From Gramella sp. MT6 (GTDB taxonomy: Bacteria > Bacteroidota > Bacteroidia > Flavobacteriales > Flavobacteriaceae): a stretch of 64,000 nucleotides of DNA. Positions 61,340-64,000 of this stretch are shown here, in pieces. The stretch lies in the NCBI RefSeq assembly GCF_019357415.1, contig NZ_CP048410.1, positions 3,706,984 to 3,770,983 on the forward strand. The letters are read 5' to 3'. The translations under genes and the position numbers were made by a program. Each line of letters opens with the position of its first letter. Position 1 is the first letter of the stretch. The notes below the pieces were generated by a model, which made no database searches, was not told the origin of the DNA, and was given only the letters and a program-made list of their open reading frames with translations.

Positions 61340-61925
61340 TTTTGGAGATGTTTTTATCAACCTGGATAAGGACGGCACCAATAGAAAGTTAAGAGAAATG
61401 AATGTGGAGGACCTTCCTGAAGCAATCTCGGCTAAAAACCGCGAATACGAGCAGGGATTTGTAACCTCAGATGAGATCTCAGAACATTACAGAACACATT
61501 TTCCTCAAATAGAAAAAGAAGACTTCCTCGATTCCTGGAATTCAATTTTACTGGAGTTTCCGGAATATAGATTGAAATTTATCCAGAAGCTTTCAGAAGA
61601 AAAGGATTTCAAACTCATTTTGCTCAGCAATACCAATGAGAATCATATTGAACACATAAAAAATAAAGTCCCTTTTTATGAAGAATTTAAAAGCTGTTTT
61701 GATGCATTTTACCTTTCCTATGAAATAGGAATGCGCAAGCCAAATCCAGATATTTTTGAATTTGTCCTTGATGAAAATGAACTGGAACCTGAAGAATGTC
61801 TATTTATAGATGATACTCCAGAGAATATTGAAACAGCTTCCAGATTAGGTTTTCACACCTGGAATATTGAACCAACTCACGAAGATATTATCGACCTCTT
61901 TACGACTAAAAAAGATCTGTTTTGA
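61317..61925 (+). CDS. HAD superfamily hydrolase
   Basis: 202 residues. Motif 1 IIFDFGDVFINLDKDG, motif 2 LILLSNTNENH, motif 3 Lys in GMRKPNPDIFEF and motif 4 CLFIDDTPENIETASRLGFHTW. The nucleophile Asp is at position 8. It fits a phosphatase of the IA type such as YjjG-like or epoxide-hydrolase N-terminal-like; as part of the ribD operon it might be the phosphatase of the riboflavin pathway (inference only). Overlaps ribD by 23 and EamA by 4 nt. Confidence 0.88.
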   Translation: MIKAIIFDFGDVFINLDKDGTNRKLREMNVEDLPEAISAKNREYEQGFVTSDEISEHYRTHFPQIEKEDFLDSWNSILLEFPEYRLKFIQKLSEEKDFKLILLSNTNENHIEHIKNKVPFYEEFKSCFDAFYLSYEIGMRKPNPDIFEFVLDENELEPEECLFIDDTPENIETASRLGFHTWNIEPTHEDIIDLFTTKKDLF

Positions 61926-62794
61926 TATACCTACTTCTGAGTGTTCTATCTTCCACCATAATTTTTGTGGTATTCAGGTTATATAAAAAATTCGGTGTCA
62001 ACACCCTACAGGCTATCATTGTAAATTATTTTATAGCCTGCACCGTTGGCTTTTTTGGATATATAGAAGGTTCAGATTTTACCCATGTCCCGAACGAATC
62101 ATGGTTTCCAGGAGCTTTCATGCTCGGATTTCTTTTTATAGCCGTATTCAATCTTGCTGCTATTACCACACAAAAAAGCGGATTATCTGTGGTAGCAGTA
62201 GCAACTAAAATGTCTGTAGCTATTCCCGTGCTTTGCGGAATCTTTCTTTATAACGAAAGTACTGGTATTTTAAAAATCACCGGTATTCTCTTAGCCCTTG
62301 TAGCGGTATACCTCACCTCGATCAAGACTGAAGAAGGAATTAGTATCAAAAGCAAGAACCTTATTTTTCCATTGCTGGTCTTCCTGGGAAGCGGAATCAT
62401 AGATACTAGTCTTAAATTCCTGGAAACCAACTATGTTTCTGAAACTGATGTAGGCCTATTTTCTTCAACCATTTTTGCTACTGCAGGTTTAATAGGTTCT
62501 ATTATTTTAATTGCGCAGGCATTTATGGGAAAGCTAAAGATCACATTCAAAAATATCCTGGGCGGGATAGCTCTGGGAATTCCAAATTACTTTTCCATTT
62601 ATTTCCTTGTATTAGCCCTGAGAACTAAAGGTTTTGACAGTTCTACCATATTTACCATGAATCATGTGGCTATTGTAACTTTCTCAACCCTGGTGGGAAT
62701 TATCCTATTCAAAGAAAAATTAATTCGAAAAAACTGGATTGGTTTGGGGCTTGCAATTCTTAGTATAATTCTTGTAGCAAACAGCGCGATATGA
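61922..62794 (+). CDS. EamA/DMT family transporter
   Basis: 290 residues starting at TTG 61922, four nt inside the HAD gene. About ten membrane helices in two EamA halves (ATLIFVVFRLYKK; LSVVAVATKMSVAIPVLCGIFLYNES; FSTLVGIILFKEKLIRKNWIGLGLAILSI). DMT proteins move small metabolites across the inner membrane. With ribD next to it, riboflavin transport is possible but only an idea. ATGA overlap with the next gene. Confidence 0.85.
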   Translation: MIYLLLSVLSSTIIFVVFRLYKKFGVNTLQAIIVNYFIACTVGFFGYIEGSDFTHVPNESWFPGAFMLGFLFIAVFNLAAITTQKSGLSVVAVATKMSVAIPVLCGIFLYNESTGILKITGILLALVAVYLTSIKTEEGISIKSKNLIFPLLVFLGSGIIDTSLKFLETNYVSETDVGLFSSTIFATAGLIGSIILIAQAFMGKLKITFKNILGGIALGIPNYFSIYFLVLALRTKGFDSSTIFTMNHVAIVTFSTLVGIILFKEKLIRKNWIGLGLAILSIILVANSAI

Positions 62795-63399
62795 AAGATA
62801 CTTACCAAAGCATTACCAAGCCATCACCAGAAGTATTATTCAAGGACCGGAACTCCAAGTTTTTCGGGTATGCCTTTCCTATAAAAACCGAAGATGAAGC
62901 TAATGCACACCTGGAGGAATTAAGAGCTAAACACCACAAGGCCAGGCATTGGTGTTACGCTTGGCAAATAGGCAAGGAAGAGCATCAATATAGAGCCAAT
63001 GATGACGGAGAGCCTTCAAATTCTGCCGGAATGCCTATTTATGGGCAGATACAATCCTTTGATGTAACCAATATTCTTATTGTAGTGGTTAGATATTTTG
63101 GCGGGGTAAAGCTTGGAGTAGGCGGGCTAATTAATGCCTATAAGACCGCTGCCCAAATGGCATTGGAAGCTTCAGATATTATAAAGCGAACCATAGACGA
63201 GGTCTTTATAGTAAAGTTTGACTATCCTGAAATGAATAAAGTAATGCAGGTGATCAAACAGAACAACTTAAATGTGATCGATCAAAAACTTGAACTGGAT
63301 TGCAAAATTTATATTGCTGTAAGAAAAAAGGATGCAGAAAGTATCTTTGAAAAGTTTGATAATACCTACAAAGTTGAAATTTCAAAAATGGAGGATTAA
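62791..63399 (+). CDS. YigZ/IMPACT family protein (UPF0029)
   Basis: 202 residues. Start SITKPSPEVLFKDRNSKFFGYAFPI, then HHKARHWCYAWQIG, DDGEPSNSAGMPI, VVRYFGGVKLGVGGLINAYK; a DUF1949-like C-terminus (DEVFIVKFDYPEMNKVMQV). The YigZ family may be a protein or peptide modulator of translation; biochemical role not settled. Last of the ribD operon; its 3' end overlaps the convergent thioesterase by 4 nt. Confidence 0.9.
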   Translation: MKDTYQSITKPSPEVLFKDRNSKFFGYAFPIKTEDEANAHLEELRAKHHKARHWCYAWQIGKEEHQYRANDDGEPSNSAGMPIYGQIQSFDVTNILIVVVRYFGGVKLGVGGLINAYKTAAQMALEASDIIKRTIDEVFIVKFDYPEMNKVMQVIKQNNLNVIDQKLELDCKIYIAVRKKDAESIFEKFDNTYKVEISKMED

Positions 63400-63794
63400 T
63401 CCTTCAGTTTTTCTAAAATATTTTGTGGACATCTTACTGGTCTCCTAGTTTTAGAGTCCATAAATACCAAAACTGAGGTGGCTGAAGTCACCAAATCTCC
63501 CTGTTCATTGAACACCGAATAATTGAATGTAATTTTAACATTTGGCAATTCACGAAGGCGAGTTTCAATAGTTAGATTTTCATCAAAAGTTACCGGTTTG
63601 ATATATTTTAAATTTAATTCGTATACCGGCAACATTATCCCTTCCTCTTCCATATTTTTGTATGAAATACCTAAGGCGCTTAACCATTCAAGTCGAGCAA
63701 TTTCAAGGTATTGCGGATAATTTCCATGATGTACCACACCCATTTGATCGGTTTCGGCATATCGAACTTTAACAAGAGTTTTGTGTGATTTCAT
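63396..63794 (-). CDS. Acyl-CoA thioesterase (YbgC-like hotdog)
   Basis: 132 residues. The hotdog motif RYAETDQMGVVHHGNYPQYLEIARLEWL has the catalytic Asp (TDQMGVVHHGNY), followed by YELNLKYIKPVTFDENLTIETRL. Hydrolyses short or medium acyl-CoA. Ends in a 4-nt overlap with yigZ. The gene is at the edge of the window; dnaA is often next in this group (memory, outside the window). Confidence 0.92.
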   Translation of the reverse strand: MKSHKTLVKVRYAETDQMGVVHHGNYPQYLEIARLEWLSALGISYKNMEEEGIMLPVYELNLKYIKPVTFDENLTIETRLRELPNVKITFNYSVFNEQGDLVTSATSVLVFMDSKTRRPVRCPQNILEKLKD

Positions 63795-64000
63795 GTGAAA
63801 AAACTAGCCTTTCTGAGAAAGGTTTTTTATATTCAGGCTCGGAAACAAGTATGCATAAATTTTTCTTAAAATTCAACCCACAAATGGTTTTTTTTTTACA
63901 TTTTTTGTTCACATATTTGTTCCACTCAAGTTGGAAACGCAAGTTGATCCAGTTTCCGGCAATGAACTTACTACTAACCTAAATTAACGTTTAACTAAGA
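63795..64000. other. Non-coding right edge of window
   Basis: No gene seen; short frames have poor composition. A small hairpin CCTTT-CTGAG-AAAGG (63808-63822) with A before and six T after lies in the leader of the thioesterase gene. The rest is A/T-rich and may be the promoter of the next gene outside the window. Confidence 0.5.

Noticed and set aside
63785-63982. Plus-strand frame of 65 residues at the right edge
   Set aside because: Rich in Phe/Leu from A/T runs, overlaps the thioesterase leader, no recognisable protein features.

Overview
The window is chromosomal DNA from a member of the Bacteroidota, most likely a marine Flavobacteriaceae of the Gramella/Christiangramia type. The family is supported by a type IX secretion (T9SS) cargo protein, a PorD homologue, an RpoZ of the Bacteroidota type, a flavobacterial FabI/CoaBC/BamD repertoire, TAnnTTTG promoter boxes and an almost complete lack of Shine-Dalgarno sequences. 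The genus is inference. Coding density is high and most genes are core or household genes, with one clear piece of foreign DNA.

Layout. 1-7.1 kb: the 3' part of a universal stress gene, a probable periplasmic sulfur operon (TsdA-like dihaem cytochrome plus two exported DsrE-like proteins), a small unknown gene, a patatin-like lipase and an mlaEFD-type lipid transport operon. 7.3-14.3 kb: acyltransferase, a giant AsmA-like protein, a lipoprotein with a methyltransferase domain and a tandem UspA protein. 14.5-19.2 kb: TonB, a LytTR response regulator and its overlapping propeller-type histidine kinase.

19.6-25.2 kb: a 5.6-kb element integrated in the 3' end of tRNA-Ser(UGA). It is bounded by an imperfect 22-bp direct repeat and carries a tyrosine integrase, a translationally coupled unknown Cys/His-rich protein, a HTH/excisionase-like protein, a rolling-circle (HUH) Rep protein and an FkbM-type methyltransferase as apparent cargo. 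Both ends carry a 19-bp repeat that may be the integrase arm sites. This integrase + HTH + rolling-circle Rep arrangement recalls actinomycete AICEs (pSAM2 type) and is the most interesting part of the window.

25.2-34.7 kb: tRNA-Ser, M28 peptidase, Pcm, an oxidoreductase, 3-hydroxyacyl-CoA dehydrogenase, DUF1015, YggS, a DnaQ/GIY-YIG fusion, a K+ channel and MiaA. 34.7-39.4 kb: a very large T9SS cargo protein with three nearly identical 291-bp repeats. 39.6-45.4 kb: an OmpR-type two-component pair with a striking palindrome over its promoter, then CoaE, YbbR, a glycosyltransferase and FabI. 45.7-50.7 kb: a bamD-rpoZ-coaBC-porD-recN cluster. 50.8-64 kb: DapA, small unknowns, a two-gene split 5'-nucleotidase, a VanX-type dipeptidase, LigA, VOC, LOG, PrmC and GNAT genes, then RibD, HAD, EamA, YigZ and a thioesterase.

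All assignments come from reading translated motifs by eye. No database search, base-composition count or RNA folding was run.
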